This document shows positions 16,042-27,327 of a stretch of 64,000 nucleotides of DNA, one piece after another; within the stretch, counting starts at the first letter, position 1, and every line of letters starts with the position of its first letter. This DNA comes from Nocardioides pini (GTDB lineage: Bacteria > Actinomycetota > Actinomycetes > Propionibacteriales > Nocardioidaceae). The stretch lies in NCBI RefSeq assembly GCF_026712185.1, contig NZ_JAPPUX010000002.1, positions 248,001 to 312,000 of the forward strand. The letters run 5' to 3'. A program made the position numbers and the translations under genes. The notes under the pieces were generated by a model. The model made no database searches, had not been told where the DNA came from, and saw nothing but the letters and a program-made list of their open reading frames with translations.

Positions 16042-17946
16042 TCAGGCGGTGTGGTCGACCTCGACCACGGTGAGCCCGCGGTCGAGGGCGGTGACGTCCT
16101 CGACGATCGACCGCGCGAGCGTCTGCGCGTCGAGACCGATGCGCGCCAGGATCACGTCGCGCTTGGCGTGGTCGAGGAACTCCTGCGGGATGCCGTGCAG
16201 CCGGAACGGCGTCCGCACGCCCGCGTCGTTGAGCGCCTGCAGGAGGGTCGCCCCGCAGCCGCCGACGCGCCCGTTGTCCTCGACGCTGACCACGAGCCGG
16301 TGCTCGCGGGCGAGGTCGATCAGGGCGGGGTCGACCGGCTTGACCCAGCGCGGGTCCACGACGGTGACGCCGATGCCCTGGTCCGTCAGCCGCGACGCGA
16401 CCTCGACCGCCGTGGTCGCCATCGACCCGACCGCGACGACCAGCACGTCGCGGTCACCGGAGCGGACGAGCACGTCGGCGCCGCCGACGCGGTCGATGGC
16501 CGGCACGTCCTCGGGCGGGGGTCCCTTGGGGAAGCGGACCACGGTCGGCGCGTCGTCGACCTGGACGGCCTCGTCGAGCAGCTCGTGCAGCCGCGTGACG
16601 TCACGGGGCGCGGCCAGCCGCAGGCCGGGGACGACCTGGAGGATCGACATGTCCCACATGCCGTTGTGGCTCGCGCCGTCGTCACCGGTGACGCCGGAGC
16701 GGTCCAGCACGAAGGTGACGCCACACTTGTGCAGCGCGACGTCCATCAGGACCTGGTCGAAGGCGCGGTTGAGGAAGGTCGCGTAGACCGCGAAGACGGG
16801 GTGGAGGCCGCCCATCGCGAGCCCCGCGGCCGAGGTGACGGCGTGCTGCTCGGCGATGCCGACGTCGAAGGTGCGCTCGGGGTACTTCTCGGCGAACACG
16901 TCGAGGCCGACGGGGTGCATCATCGCCGCCGTGATGGCGACGACGTCCTCGCGGCGGGCGCCGAGGCCCACGATGGCCTCGGAGAAGTGGTCGGTCCAGA
17001 TCTTGCCCTTGGGCTTCTCCGCGCCGGTCTGGACGTCGAACGGCCCGGGCGCGTGGAACTGGTCGGCCTCGTGCCGCAGGGCGGGGTCGTAGCCCTGGCC
17101 CTTGCGCGTGAGCGCGTGGACGATGACGGGGCCGTCGAAGCGCTTGGCGTTGGCCAGCGCCTGCTCCATCGCGGCGCGGTCGTGGCCGTCCACCGGGCCG
17201 ACGTACTTGAGGCCGAGGTCCTCGAACAGCCCCTGCGGGGCGAGGGCGTCCTTCATGCCCTTCTTGACCGCGTGGAGGGCGTCATAGGCGGCGTGCCCGA
17301 CACCGGGCACCGCGTTGAGCCGCTTCTTGACCAGGTCGAGGACCTGCTCGTAGCGCGGGTTGGTGCGCAGCGAGGTGAGCGCCGTGGCGAGCCCACCGAT
17401 GGTCGGGGTGTAGGACCGCTCGTTGTCGTTGACGACGATGACCAGGCGGCTCCTCTTCGCGATCGCGATGTTGTTGAGGGCCTCCCACGCCATGCCGCCG
17501 GTGAGGGCGCCGTCGCCGATCACCGCGACGACGTGCCGGTCCTCGCCCCGGATGGCGTAGGCCTTGGCCAGCCCGTCGGCGTAGGACAGGGCGGTGGAGG
17601 CGTGCGAGTTCTCGACGATGTCGTGCTCGGACTCGGCCTGGCTCGGGTAGCCGCTGATGCCACCCTCCTTGCGCAGGGTGGCGAAGTCGGCGTGGCGGCC
17701 GGTGACGAGCTTGTGGACATAGGACTGGTGACCGGTGTCGAAGACGACCCGGTCGCGCGGGGAGTCGAAGACCCGGTGGATGGCCAGCGTCAGCTCCACG
17801 ACGCCGAGGTTGGGGCCGAGGTGTCCCGAGTTCGTCGCGACGGTGCGGATCATCACGTCGCGGATCTCGGCGGCGAGCTCGTCGAGCTGCTCCGCGGACA
17901 GCCCGCGGAGGTCGCGCGGGGATGCGATCGAGTCGAGGAGAGCCAT
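16042..17946 (-). CDS. dxs: 1-deoxy-D-xylulose-5-phosphate synthase
   Basis: 634 aa. The first enzyme of the MEP isoprenoid pathway; joins pyruvate and glyceraldehyde 3-phosphate using thiamine diphosphate. Key motifs: the substrate-binding [15 protein letters not shown] (about 40-54), GHQSYVHKL, ThDP/Mg motif [17 protein letters not shown] (about 150-166), catalytic Glu in [16 protein letters not shown] (about 370) and [15 protein letters not shown]. The start was set at [13 protein letters not shown] because TAGACT lies 8 nt before this ATG, giving a leaderless transcript. The next gene downstream converges or is silent to 15977. Confidence 0.97.
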   Translation of the reverse strand: MALLDSIASPRDLRGLSAEQLDELAAEIRDVMIRTVATNSGHLGPNLGVVELTLAIHRVFDSPRDRVVFDTGHQSYVHKLVTGRHADFATLRKEGGISGYPSQAESEHDIVENSHASTALSYADGLAKAYAIRGEDRHVVAVIGDGALTGGMAWEALNNIAIAKRSRLVIVVNDNERSYTPTIGGLATALTSLRTNPRYEQVLDLVKKRLNAVPGVGHAAYDALHAVKKGMKDALAPQGLFEDLGLKYVGPVDGHDRAAMEQALANAKRFDGPVIVHALTRKGQGYDPALRHEADQFHAPGPFDVQTGAEKPKGKIWTDHFSEAIVGLGARREDVVAITAAMMHPVGLDVFAEKYPERTFDVGIAEQHAVTSAAGLAMGGLHPVFAVYATFLNRAFDQVLMDVALHKCGVTFVLDRSGVTGDDGASHNGMWDMSILQVVPGLRLAAPRDVTRLHELLDEAVQVDDAPTVVRFPKGPPPEDVPAIDRVGGADVLVRSGDRDVLVVAVGSMATTAVEVASRLTDQGIGVTVVDPRWVKPVDPALIDLAREHRLVVSVEDNGRVGGCGATLLQALNDAGVRTPFRLHGIPQEFLDHAKRDVILARIGLDAQTLARSIVEDVTALDRGLTVVEVDHTA

Positions 17947-17954
17947 GGGGCGAG

Positions 17955-17960
17955 AGTCTA
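17955..17960 (-). promoter_or_regulatory. Leaderless-type -10 box of dxs
   Basis: TAGACT on the minus strand, 8 nt before the dxs ATG. This fits the TANNNT -10 with transcription starting at or next to the start codon, common in actinobacteria. Confidence 0.5.
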
Positions 17961-17962
17961 TT

Positions 17963-18898
17963 TCATGGGCGGTCGACGACCGCCACCGCCGGCTCGTGCA
18001 GGCTGCCCAGCCAGACCCGGCCGTCGTGCTCACGGACACCGGTGACCATGTGGTAGCCGGGACCGCGGTCGGGGCGTGGCAGGTCGAGGTCGTGCACGAG
18101 CCGCCCGTCGTCGTCGTAGGCCTGCACCCGGATCGTCTGCGCGGGCTTGGGCTGCAGCGCCTCGGGGATCCGCGTGACCGCCTTGCGCAGGAGCATCGGC
18201 GCCGTGCCGAGCCGCTCGACGAGGCCGTCCACCGGGCTCGCGATCGTCACCCAGATCAGCCCGTCGCTGCCCCGGCTGATGTTGTCGGGGTAGCCCGGGA
18301 GGTCCGTCACGAGGTGGTCGCGCTCCCCCGCGCGCGGGCCGGTCAGCCAGAGGCGTACGACGGTGCGACCGCGGCACTCGGCCACGGCGACGTACGACTC
18401 GTCGGCCGCGAGGGCGACCCCGTTGGCGAACGCCAGCCGGGAGAGCACCACCTCGACGGAACCGTCGGGGTCGCGGCGCAGGAGCCGGCCCGTGCGGGTG
18501 TGCCGGACGAAGTCGTCCTTCCAGCGGTCGACGCCGTGGTGCAGCGAGGAGTCGCTGAACCACACGGTGCCGTCGGCGGCGACCGCGGCGTTGTTGCAGA
18601 ACCTCATCGGCTCGCCGCCGACCTCGCCGACGAGCACCTCGACGGCGCCCGTGCCGGGAGACACCCGCAGCAGGCCACGGCGCGCGTCGCAGACGACCAG
18701 GTCGCCGTCCGGCAGCAGCTCGATGCCCAGCGGGCGACCGCCGGTGTCGGCGACGCGCCGCGTGCTGCCGCTGGCCGGGTCGAGCGCCCAGATCGCCCCG
18801 TCCTCGGTGCCGGTCCAGACGGTGCCGTCGGGGGTGACGAGCACGTCCTCCGCGCCCATCGACGGGACGGGGTGCACGGTCAGCGCGCGGTCGCTCAT
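17963..18898 (-). CDS. SMP-30 / gluconolactonase / strictosidine synthase-like beta-propeller protein
   Basis: 311 aa with repeating beta-propeller blades: [72 protein letters not shown]. The N-N-A-x-V-A-x-D-G-x-V-W-F-x-D segment is the SMP-30/strictosidine-synthase core, whose Asn/Asp residues bind calcium in known lactonases. It lacks a signal peptide, so it is probably cytoplasmic. Lactone hydrolysis is plausible but the substrate is unknown. It overlaps the upstream NUDIX gene by 4 nt, implying co-expression. Confidence 0.85.
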   Translation of the reverse strand: MSDRALTVHPVPSMGAEDVLVTPDGTVWTGTEDGAIWALDPASGSTRRVADTGGRPLGIELLPDGDLVVCDARRGLLRVSPGTGAVEVLVGEVGGEPMRFCNNAAVAADGTVWFSDSSLHHGVDRWKDDFVRHTRTGRLLRRDPDGSVEVVLSRLAFANGVALAADESYVAVAECRGRTVVRLWLTGPRAGERDHLVTDLPGYPDNISRGSDGLIWVTIASPVDGLVERLGTAPMLLRKAVTRIPEALQPKPAQTIRVQAYDDDGRLVHDLDLPRPDRGPGYHMVTGVREHDGRVWLGSLHEPAVAVVDRP

Positions 18899-19380
18899 GG
18901 CGCCATGCTGGCGTAGAGGTCACTGTCGAGGAAGGCCGGCACGATCTCGGCGGCCGCCGCGCTGAGGTCGAGGCCACGCGCGAGCGCCGGGTCGACGAAG
19001 ACGATCTGCCGCCCCTCGCGGCAGTCGATGTCGGCGTCGGTCAGGTCGGTGGCGGCCACGAAGACCTGCATGACGTCCCAGGACCCGTAGGCCTCGCGGT
19101 GGTCGACCACGAACTCCCGGAAGAGCTGCAGGCCGCCGGACGCCAGGCGCACGCCGGTCTCCTCCTCGAGCTCGCGGTGCGCCGCGGGCTCGAAGTCCTC
19201 GCCGGGATCGACGTGGCCGCCGGCGAGCCCCCACTTCTCCGGGTCGATGCGCGGGAACTCGTCGCGCTCCTGCAGCAGGATCCACCCGCGAGGGTCGACG
19301 AGGATGACGCCGGCGAAGCGCCGCGGGTCGGTGCCGGGGTCGCGATCGCCGTGGGTGGCGTCGGGCGCGGATCGATGCAT
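18895..19380 (-). CDS. NUDIX hydrolase
   Basis: 161 aa. The NUDIX box is complete: GGHVDPGEDFEPAAHRELEE continuing into ETGV, with the metal-binding REXXEE. The strand before it (VILVDPRGWILLQERDEF) and GLAG are typical. It hydrolyses a nucleoside diphosphate linked to some moiety X; which one is unknown. ATG 19380 has TAGGGT 6 nt upstream, so a leaderless transcript is likely. First gene of a two-gene unit with the SMP-30-like protein. Confidence 0.9.
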   Translation of the reverse strand: MHRSAPDATHGDRDPGTDPRRFAGVILVDPRGWILLQERDEFPRIDPEKWGLAGGHVDPGEDFEPAAHRELEEETGVRLASGGLQLFREFVVDHREAYGSWDVMQVFVAATDLTDADIDCREGRQIVFVDPALARGLDLSAAAAEIVPAFLDSDLYASMAP

Positions 19381-19400
19381 CCGGCGACCCTAGCCAGACC

Positions 19401-19817
19401 TCACATCCGCACCCGGTAGCGACGCCCGCGCAGCGCGTCCTCGACCAGGCCCACCTCGCGGCGTACGCCGAGCAGCCGGGCGTCCTCGAGCTGGAAGGTC
19501 TGGACGGCCGCGAGGACGACCGCCTCGTCGGCCACGTCCTTGAGGTCGCCGCGGATCTCGCTCAGGCCGCGGCGCGTGGCCAGCTGCTGGGCCTCGACGT
19601 GCAGCACCGCGAAGCGGGCCAGGACCACCACGTGCCGCCGCAGCCCGGGGAAGCGGCGGTAGTCGGGCGGGCAGAGGTCGAGGAGCCAGCTGGCCGCCGT
19701 GACCTCCCAGTCGGGTGCGTCGGGGGGTCGCACCTGCCGCGGCCAGCCCGGTGGTGCGACGCCGGCGTGCCCCGGCGGCGGGGTCGGCCGCCGGCGGGGC
19801 TGGGGTGCGGGGAACAC
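19401..19817 (-). CDS. Conserved actinobacterial protein of unknown function behind a LexA box
   Basis: 138 aa, GTG start. The first about 35 residues are Pro-rich (MFPAPQPRRRPTPPPGHAG); the rest is predicted helical and contains WLLDLCPPDYRRFPGLRRH and LVEDALRGRRYRVRM. I believe it belongs to a family conserved across actinobacteria without known function, but no domain name can be given. A TACACT -10 box lies 6 nt before the GTG and a perfect SOS box directly upstream of that. DNA-damage induction through LexA is therefore predicted. It has no nuclease or polymerase motif that I can recognise. Confidence 0.75.
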   Translation of the reverse strand: MFPAPQPRRRPTPPPGHAGVAPPGWPRQVRPPDAPDWEVTAASWLLDLCPPDYRRFPGLRRHVVVLARFAVLHVEAQQLATRRGLSEIRGDLKDVADEAVVLAAVQTFQLEDARLLGVRREVGLVEDALRGRRYRVRM

Positions 19818-19823
19818 GCCTCG

Positions 19824-19829
19824 AGTGTA
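19824..19829 (-). promoter_or_regulatory. -10 box for the LexA-controlled gene
   Basis: TACACT on the minus strand, 6 nt before the GTG at 19817 and directly touching the LexA box at 19830-19845. Confidence 0.5.
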
Positions 19830-19845
19830 TCGAACGCCTGTTCGA
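19830..19845. promoter_or_regulatory. LexA (SOS) box
   Basis: TCGAACGCCTGTTCGA is an exact match to the actinobacterial LexA operator TCGAAC-N4-GTTCGA (established in mycobacteria). It ends 13 nt before the start of the 138-aa gene and would sit between -35 and -10, an ideal position for repression. The only other flanking gene ends here, so the target is unambiguous. Confidence 0.88.
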
Positions 19846-19850
19846 TCCGC

Positions 19851-20429
19851 TCACGTCGAGCGCAGTGCCTCCTCGATCTCGGCGAGATCGGGATCGCGCA
19901 GGCCGACGAGGTCGAGGCGCCACCAGACGTCGGGGTAGACCAGGCGACCGGTCATCCACTGCTCGTGCCCACCCAGCAGGAGCACCTGGCAGGCGGGATC
20001 GGGGATGCGGAGGGACGGGCGCTCGAGACCGTGGTCCGACGCGGCGCTCCAGCCGTGGCGGCCGTAGTAGTCGGGCGCGCCCTCGAGGAAGACCAGGGGC
20101 GACCCCAGCCCCTCGGCCACCCGGGGCACCTCCGCGAGCAGGCGACCGCCGATCCCCTGCCGCTGACGGCCGGGCGATACCGCGAGCGGACTCAGCACCA
20201 GGACGTCGACCAGACGCTCCCGGGCGTCGAGCCAGGCGCGCGAGAGGGCGACGCAGCCGACGACCTCGCCGTCCGACTCAGCGACGAGCTCGACCGCCAT
20301 GTCCTCGACGCCGCGCAGGCGCGCCATCACGTCGTTGACCGACGCACCCTGGTCACCGAAGGCGGCCTCGACCAGCGCCTCCACCGCCGGGGTGTCGACG
20401 TCACCGGCCTCGCGGATCACGACGTCCAC
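19851..20429 (-). CDS. GNAT-family N-acetyltransferase
   Basis: 192 aa. The acetyl-CoA binding motif A is visible (LSPLAVSPGRQRQGIGGRLL, R-x-x-G-x-G/A type, about residues 75-95), followed by PLVFLEGAPDYYGRHGW, the usual motif B 'YY.R.GF' strand. The acceptor is unknown. GTG 20429 was chosen because GGAGGG lies 6 nt upstream; a TTG at 20435 is an alternative. It starts 2 nt after the YjbQ stop and probably shares its transcript. The gene ends just before the LexA box region. Confidence 0.88.
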   Translation of the reverse strand: MDVVIREAGDVDTPAVEALVEAAFGDQGASVNDVMARLRGVEDMAVELVAESDGEVVGCVALSRAWLDARERLVDVLVLSPLAVSPGRQRQGIGGRLLAEVPRVAEGLGSPLVFLEGAPDYYGRHGWSAASDHGLERPSLRIPDPACQVLLLGGHEQWMTGRLVYPDVWWRLDLVGLRDPDLAEIEEALRST

Positions 20430-20431
20430 GG

Positions 20432-20836
20432 TCAACCCTCCAGGAAGGACCAGCGCACCTGGCGCTCGTCGTTGTCGACGTTGAGGTCGACCAGGCAGAT
20501 GCTCTGCCAGGTGCCGAGCGCGAGACGCCCGCCCAGCACGGGCACCGTGCAGTGCGGCGGCACGATCGCGGGCATCACGTGCGAGCGCCCGTGGCCCGGC
20601 GAGCCGTGCCGGTGGCGCCACCGGTCGTCCAGCGGGAGCAGGTCTCGCAGCGACGCCAGCAGGTCGTCGTCGGACCCGGCGCCGGTCTCGATGACCGCGA
20701 TGCCGGCGGTCGCGTGCGGCACGAACACCTGGAGCAGCCCGTCGCCCCGGTCGGCCACGAACTCGACGGCGTCCTGCGTGAGGTCGAGGACGACCTCCTC
20801 GCTGCCGGTGCGGTAGGTGCGGGTCTCACTGTGCAT
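20432..20836 (-). CDS. yjbQ: YjbQ-family protein (secondary thiamine-phosphate synthase type)
   Basis: 134 aa. UPF0047/YjbQ signature: DLTQDAVEFVADRGDGLLQV, then VPHATAGIAVIETG with the conserved His, HRHGSPGHGRSH, and GTWQSICLVDLN. Members of this family can complement thiamine-phosphate synthase mutants weakly, hence the name; the true reaction is not settled. Overlaps the upstream thiamine-binding MTH1187-family gene by 11 nt, a pairing that supports a thiamine-related role. Its end leads directly into a GNAT gene. Confidence 0.92.
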   Translation of the reverse strand: MHSETRTYRTGSEEVVLDLTQDAVEFVADRGDGLLQVFVPHATAGIAVIETGAGSDDDLLASLRDLLPLDDRWRHRHGSPGHGRSHVMPAIVPPHCTVPVLGGRLALGTWQSICLVDLNVDNDERQVRWSFLEG

Positions 20837-21131
20837 CGCGCAGCGCCTCCTCGATGCGCTCGACCTTCGCGGTCAGCTGGCCGTCGTAGCCGGGGCGGAT
20901 GTCGGCCTTGAGCACCAGCCCGACCCGGGGCGACACCGCCGAGACCGCGTCGACGGCCCGCTTGACCACGCCCATCACCTCGTCCCACTCCCCCTCGATG
21001 TTGGTGAACATCGCGTTCGTCTCGTGCGGGAGCCCGGACTCGCGGACCACCCGGACGGCGGCCGCGACCGCGTCGGTGACCGAGCCGGTCGGGTCGCTGG
21101 ACATCGGTGACAGGGAGAAGGCGACGATCAT
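20826..21131 (-). CDS. MTH1187/YkoF-like thiamine-binding protein
   Basis: 101 aa, ferredoxin-like alpha/beta fold. MIVAFSLSPMSSDPTGSVTD at the start, HETNAMFTNIEGEWDEVM in the middle and VGLVLKADIRPGYDG towards the end match the MTH1187 family (PF01910), whose members bind thiamine or HMP. Small cytoplasmic protein without catalytic residues. First gene of a likely three-gene unit with yjbQ (11-nt overlap) and a GNAT acetyltransferase. Confidence 0.87.
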   Translation of the reverse strand: MIVAFSLSPMSSDPTGSVTDAVAAAVRVVRESGLPHETNAMFTNIEGEWDEVMGVVKRAVDAVSAVSPRVGLVLKADIRPGYDGQLTAKVERIEEALRDAQ

Positions 21132-21204
21132 GCCGCCACGCTAGGGCACGCGGCGGCCGGCGTGTCCCGGCCTGGACTTCCTGGCGCGCTGACGGCCCTC
21201 GGCG

Positions 21205-21234
21205 GCGCGATCCCCGGATATCCGGGGATCGCGC
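21205..21234. repeat. Perfect 30-bp palindrome
   Basis: A perfect palindrome centred on GGATATCC: half-site GCGCGATCCCCGGAT without a loop. Lies in the 193-nt gap between the DUF3105 gene (3' side) and the MTH1187-type gene (5' side). Loopless symmetry suits a dimeric protein site or cruciform more than a terminator. Confidence 0.8.
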
Positions 21235-21235
21235 G

Positions 21236-21286
21236 CACAACGTGGAAGATCCGGGTCACCTGGTGGCTCGGATCTTCCACGTTGTG
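21236..21286. repeat. Long inverted repeat, 18-bp perfect arms
   Basis: CACAACGTGGAAGATCCG on the left is exactly reverse-complementary to CGGATCTTCCACGTTGTG on the right. The 15-nt centre (GGTCACCTGGTGGCT) can pair further with two G-T wobbles, so the whole 51 bp folds into one hairpin. It is 38 nt past the stop of the DUF3105 gene, so it may terminate that gene; the AT-balanced arms contrast with the surrounding GC. Confidence 0.85.
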
Positions 21287-21324
21287 GGTTTCCGGGACGG
21301 ACCGGGCGCACGAGAAGGGGCCGA

Positions 21325-22035
21325 TCAGGCGTCGGTGCCCTGCTCCGGAAGCGAGCCGTGCGGTGACGGCGTGCCGCCCCGGCAGCTGACCCCGAACTCC
21401 GGGGCGGTGTGGCCGTCGCCGTACTCCTCGAGGAAGAGACCGAGCCGCCGGTCGTCGGCGCCGTCGAGCCGCAGCTGCGCGCCCCAGACGGTGACCACGA
21501 CGGGCGAGGGCAGGTCCTCGCGCGGCGACATGATGCCGTTGTCGGGCAGCTGGTCGGCGAGGACAGCCCGGTCGGCGTCGGACAGGTCCGGGTCGTGGGT
21601 GATCCACACGGTGCCGTGCTCGAGGTCGTGGACGGCGTTCTCGTCGCGGACCGGCTCGTCGTAGACCCCGCACGCCAGCCAGACCGGCGCGTGCGCACCG
21701 CCGGCCGGCGGGTCCTGGGGATAGGTGACGTCGTCCATGGTGTGCGCGCGGTCGGTGATCTCCCAGGTCTCGACGAGGGTCAGGTCGAGCGCCCGCTGGG
21801 CCCGTTCGTCGCCCCTGATGGCGCGGTCGACGAGCGGCGCGACCAACGCTGCGCCGAGCACGAGGGCCGACGCGACGGCCGCCAGCACCAGCGGCAGGCT
21901 GCGCCGAGGCCGCTGCTCCTCGACGGGTGCGTACGCCGCCTCCGGCAGGTCGTACGACGCCTCGGGCGGACCGTCGACGACGGGCCCGGGATCCCCCTGC
22001 CGCGCAGGACCGGGCGGGGTGTCGGCGTCGCTCAC
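21325..22035 (-). CDS. DUF3105 membrane-anchored protein
   Basis: 236 aa, GTG start. A Pro/Ala-rich cytoplasmic stretch (1-44) precedes one transmembrane helix (about 45-68, LPLVLAAVASALVLGAALVA). The extracytoplasmic domain carries HAPVWLACGVYDEPVRDENA, VHDLEHGTVWI and GVSCRGG, the His/Cys-rich signature of DUF3105, in which H-x-x-E-H-G is nearly invariant. Function is unknown; the conserved His/Glu residues suggest metal binding. Orientation is N-in. Transcribed alone, ending at a long inverted repeat. Confidence 0.85.
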   Translation of the reverse strand: MSDADTPPGPARQGDPGPVVDGPPEASYDLPEAAYAPVEEQRPRRSLPLVLAAVASALVLGAALVAPLVDRAIRGDERAQRALDLTLVETWEITDRAHTMDDVTYPQDPPAGGAHAPVWLACGVYDEPVRDENAVHDLEHGTVWITHDPDLSDADRAVLADQLPDNGIMSPREDLPSPVVVTVWGAQLRLDGADDRRLGLFLEEYGDGHTAPEFGVSCRGGTPSPHGSLPEQGTDA

Positions 22036-22141
22036 CGCGTCAGGCTAGCCAGTCAGCACAACGCTGCGCGCACGGACGGCAGCGGCCGCGCCCAGGTCGC
22101 CCTGGACGCGGCCGCGTCGTGGTTCGTGCCGGCTGCCGAGG

Positions 22142-24976
<2,835 letters not shown>

Positions 24977-25072
24977 CAGCCACATCTCCTCGGGAGTTCG
25001 CGGGTTCGCTTCCATCTTGCCGTCGCACCCGGAGGCGCGGGAAGTCAGGCGACCCTAGTTCCGGCGTCAACT

Positions 25073-25090
25073 TGTCTCGACGTCAAGATA
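25073..25090. promoter_or_regulatory. Imperfect palindrome upstream of acnA
   Basis: TGTCTCGACGTCAAGATA, 7 of 9 pairs symmetrical around GACGTC, about 100 nt before the acnA start. TAGGGT at 25052-25057 (minus strand) is a candidate -10. A regulator binding here is plausible; none is encoded next door (no acnR-like TetR gene follows acnA). Confidence 0.35.
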
Positions 25091-25170
25091 CACGATGTCG
25101 AGGGGGTGGACCAACCGTACGTCGCCGCGTGTCGGTGCGTCCCCACCCCTGCGGGCCCTAGGCTCCGGCG

Positions 25171-25710
25171 GTGCCCATGCTCCTGCACCTCAACGGTCCC
25201 TCGGGCGTCGGCAAGTCGACGCTCGCCCGCGCGCACGCCGCCCGCCACCCGGGCACGCTGGTGTGCGACATCGACGAGCTGCGCTCCTGGGTCTCGGGCT
25301 GGGAGGAGGACTTCGTCGGGACCGGCGAGGCGGTGCGGGCCACGGCGCTCGCCATGCTCACCGCCTACCTCGGCACCGGCCGCGACGTGGTGCTGCCCCA
25401 GCTCATCGTCACGCCCGCCCAGGTCGAGCGCTTCGAGGCCGCCGCGGCGGCGGCAGGGGCGACGTACGTCGGCGTGGTGCTCGACGTCGCGCCGGACGTG
25501 CTCCTCCCCCGGCTCCACGGCCGCACACGCACCCCGGTCACGGACGTGGTCGCGCGGATCATCGAGGAGCGCGGCGGCGACGACCTGGTGCTCGAGGGGC
25601 GGCTCCAGCTGCTCGACCTCGCCCGCCGGCACGGCTGGGACGTGGTCGACGCGACCGGGTGCGACGCGGCCCTCGTCGCGCTGTCGGACCTGGTGGCGGC
25701 CCGACGCTGA
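25171..25710 (+). CDS. P-loop NTPase / kinase-like protein
   Basis: 179 aa. Walker A LNGPSGVGKSTLARAHAARH at residues 6-25, then CDIDELRSWVSG, a DID motif like that in phosphotransferases of the chloramphenicol phosphotransferase / AAA_33 class. The rest includes VVLPQLIVTP and LHGRTRTPVTDV, where an arginine finger or lid would be. It likely phosphorylates a small molecule or nucleic acid end; the substrate is unknown. Start GTG 25171; ATG 25177 is equally possible. Divergent from acnA and convergent with the next gene, so transcribed alone. Confidence 0.8.
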   Translation: MPMLLHLNGPSGVGKSTLARAHAARHPGTLVCDIDELRSWVSGWEEDFVGTGEAVRATALAMLTAYLGTGRDVVLPQLIVTPAQVERFEAAAAAAGATYVGVVLDVAPDVLLPRLHGRTRTPVTDVVARIIEERGGDDLVLEGRLQLLDLARRHGWDVVDATGCDAALVALSDLVAARR

Positions 25711-25716
25711 CGGCCG

Positions 25717-26073
25717 TCAGTCGATCCCGGCCATCTGGTCGAGGCGTTGGAGCAGGTCGTGGGCGGCCAGCTCCACGGCCTTGTGCCGCCACTCCGACGC
25801 CCGGTAGACGCACGCGATGAGACCGGACCGGTGCACCCGCCTGAGGTCGCCGTAGACGAACGCGTAGCGCGCCTTCGTCCCGTCGTTCGCCCCCTGGGTG
25901 AGGCCGAGGTGCCACTCGCCGTAGTCGTCCCACGAGTGGCGCTCGAGGTAGGCGTTCTCCGCGTCCGCCCGCGGCTGCACCTCGCCCCAGTCGCTGTCGA
26001 GGACGTACTGCCGCGCGTCGATCAGCCGGCGCGCGTGGGCGACGGCGGCCGGGTTGACGTCGTACGTGGCCAT
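25717..26073 (-). CDS. Conserved hypothetical protein
   Basis: 118 aa. No named domain recognised; the sequence (MATYDVNPAAVAHARRLIDA, HSWDDYGEWHLGL, VYGDLRRVHRSGLIACVYRA) looks like one that I remember as highly conserved across actinobacteria without a known role. It is acidic-aromatic, with no signal peptide or membrane segment. ATG 26073 is preceded by GGGAGG. It sits between the P-loop gene (convergent, 6-nt gap) and the RNA methyltransferase gene. Confidence 0.72.
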   Translation of the reverse strand: MATYDVNPAAVAHARRLIDARQYVLDSDWGEVQPRADAENAYLERHSWDDYGEWHLGLTQGANDGTKARYAFVYGDLRRVHRSGLIACVYRASEWRHKAVELAAHDLLQRLDQMAGID

Positions 26074-26112
26074 GGGGCCAGCCTCCCGCCGCGTCCGGGG
26101 CGTGGCAAGCAC

Positions 26113-27327
26113 TCAGCGGCGGCGGGGCTCCAGCAGCGCGACGCACTCGACGTGGTGCGTCATCGGGAACAGGTCGAAGGCGCGGACCGCGGTGAGCTCG
26201 TAGTCGTGCTCGGCGAAGATCGCGACGTCCCGGCCGAGCGCGGCGGGGTCGCAGGCGACGTACGCCACCGCACGGGGGCGGCGGTCGACCACCTGCTCCA
26301 CGACGGCGCGCCTGGCGCCCTCCCGGGGCGGGTCGAGGACGACGAGGTCGAAGGGCTCGTCGAGGCCCGAGCGCAGCACCCGGTCGGTCGGACCGCACTC
26401 GACGACCGCGCCCTTCAGGGCGGACAGGTTCCCGCGGGCGTGCTGGCAGGCCGAGCGGTCGGCCTCGACGGCCACGACCCGCGCCCCGGTCCGCTCGCCG
26501 ACGAAGCGTGCGAAGAGGCCCACGCCGGCGTAGAGGTCGAGCGCGCGCTCGCCGGGCCTGGGGTCGAGCAGGTCGAGCACCGTCCCGACCAGGACGCGCG
26601 GCGCCTCGGGGTGCACCTGCCAGAAGCCGTCGGCGGCGACGGAGAAGGGGAACGACGTGTCGCCGACGACGACGTCGTGGGTGACCGGGTCCCGTGACGG
26701 GCGCGGGGCGCCCTCCTCGACCGGCGGCTGGCCGGCGGCGTCGTCGGGGCGCGCGCCCTCGGCGGCGATCAGGCAGTCGTCGACCGCGACGAGCTCGTGG
26801 GAGCGGTGCGCCCGCATGGCCGGCCGGCCGTCCGGCAGGACGGCGTACCGCTGGCGGGTGCGCCACCGCAGCCCGTCGTCGTCGCGCCCCGCGAGGGGCA
26901 CGGCCTCGACCTGCAGCCCGGTGACGAGGTCGGACCCGGCGTCGAGGCGGCCGAGGCGGACCAGCTGCTCGCGCACGACGGCGGTCTTGAGGTCGCGCTG
27001 CGCGGGCAGCGCGACGTGCTGGAAGTCGCAGCCGCCGCACCGCCCCGGCCCGGCGTAGGGGCACGGCGCCTCGACGCGGTCGGTGGACGGTGCGTCGACC
27101 CGGACGGCGTCACCACGCCAGAACCGGTCGCCGTCGGTGCCCTCGGTGATCTCGACGACCACCCGCTCCCCCGGCAGGGCGTGGCGCACGAACACGACGC
27201 GGGCGTCGGGCTCCGGGAGCCGTGCGACGCAGTGCCCACCGTGGGCGACGGGCCCGACCTCGACCTCGTGGCGCTCCCCGACCCGCGACCGGCCGCGGGC
27301 CCGGCGGGGACGGTTGTGGCGGCTCAC
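26113..27327 (-). CDS. TRAM-domain class I SAM-dependent RNA m5U methyltransferase
   Basis: 404 aa, GTG start overlapping the transporter stop (GTGA). N-terminal TRAM OB-fold (about 15-70: HEVEVGPVAHGGHCVARLPE, FVRHALPGERV). Iron-sulfur cysteines in CPYAGPGRCGGCDFQH and the later DDCLIAAEG. Rossmann methyltransferase at the C-terminus with LDLYAGVGLFARF (motif I), VLDPPREG and catalytic Cys in YVACDPAALGRD. This is the RumA/TrmA-like family that makes 5-methyluridine in tRNA or rRNA; which base is not deducible. The arrangement with the permease and two TrkA genes parallels Rv2689c-Rv2692. Confidence 0.92.
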   Translation of the reverse strand: MSRHNRPRRARGRSRVGERHEVEVGPVAHGGHCVARLPEPDARVVFVRHALPGERVVVEITEGTDGDRFWRGDAVRVDAPSTDRVEAPCPYAGPGRCGGCDFQHVALPAQRDLKTAVVREQLVRLGRLDAGSDLVTGLQVEAVPLAGRDDDGLRWRTRQRYAVLPDGRPAMRAHRSHELVAVDDCLIAAEGARPDDAAGQPPVEEGAPRPSRDPVTHDVVVGDTSFPFSVAADGFWQVHPEAPRVLVGTVLDLLDPRPGERALDLYAGVGLFARFVGERTGARVVAVEADRSACQHARGNLSALKGAVVECGPTDRVLRSGLDEPFDLVVLDPPREGARRAVVEQVVDRRPRAVAYVACDPAALGRDVAIFAEHDYELTAVRAFDLFPMTHHVECVALLEPRRR

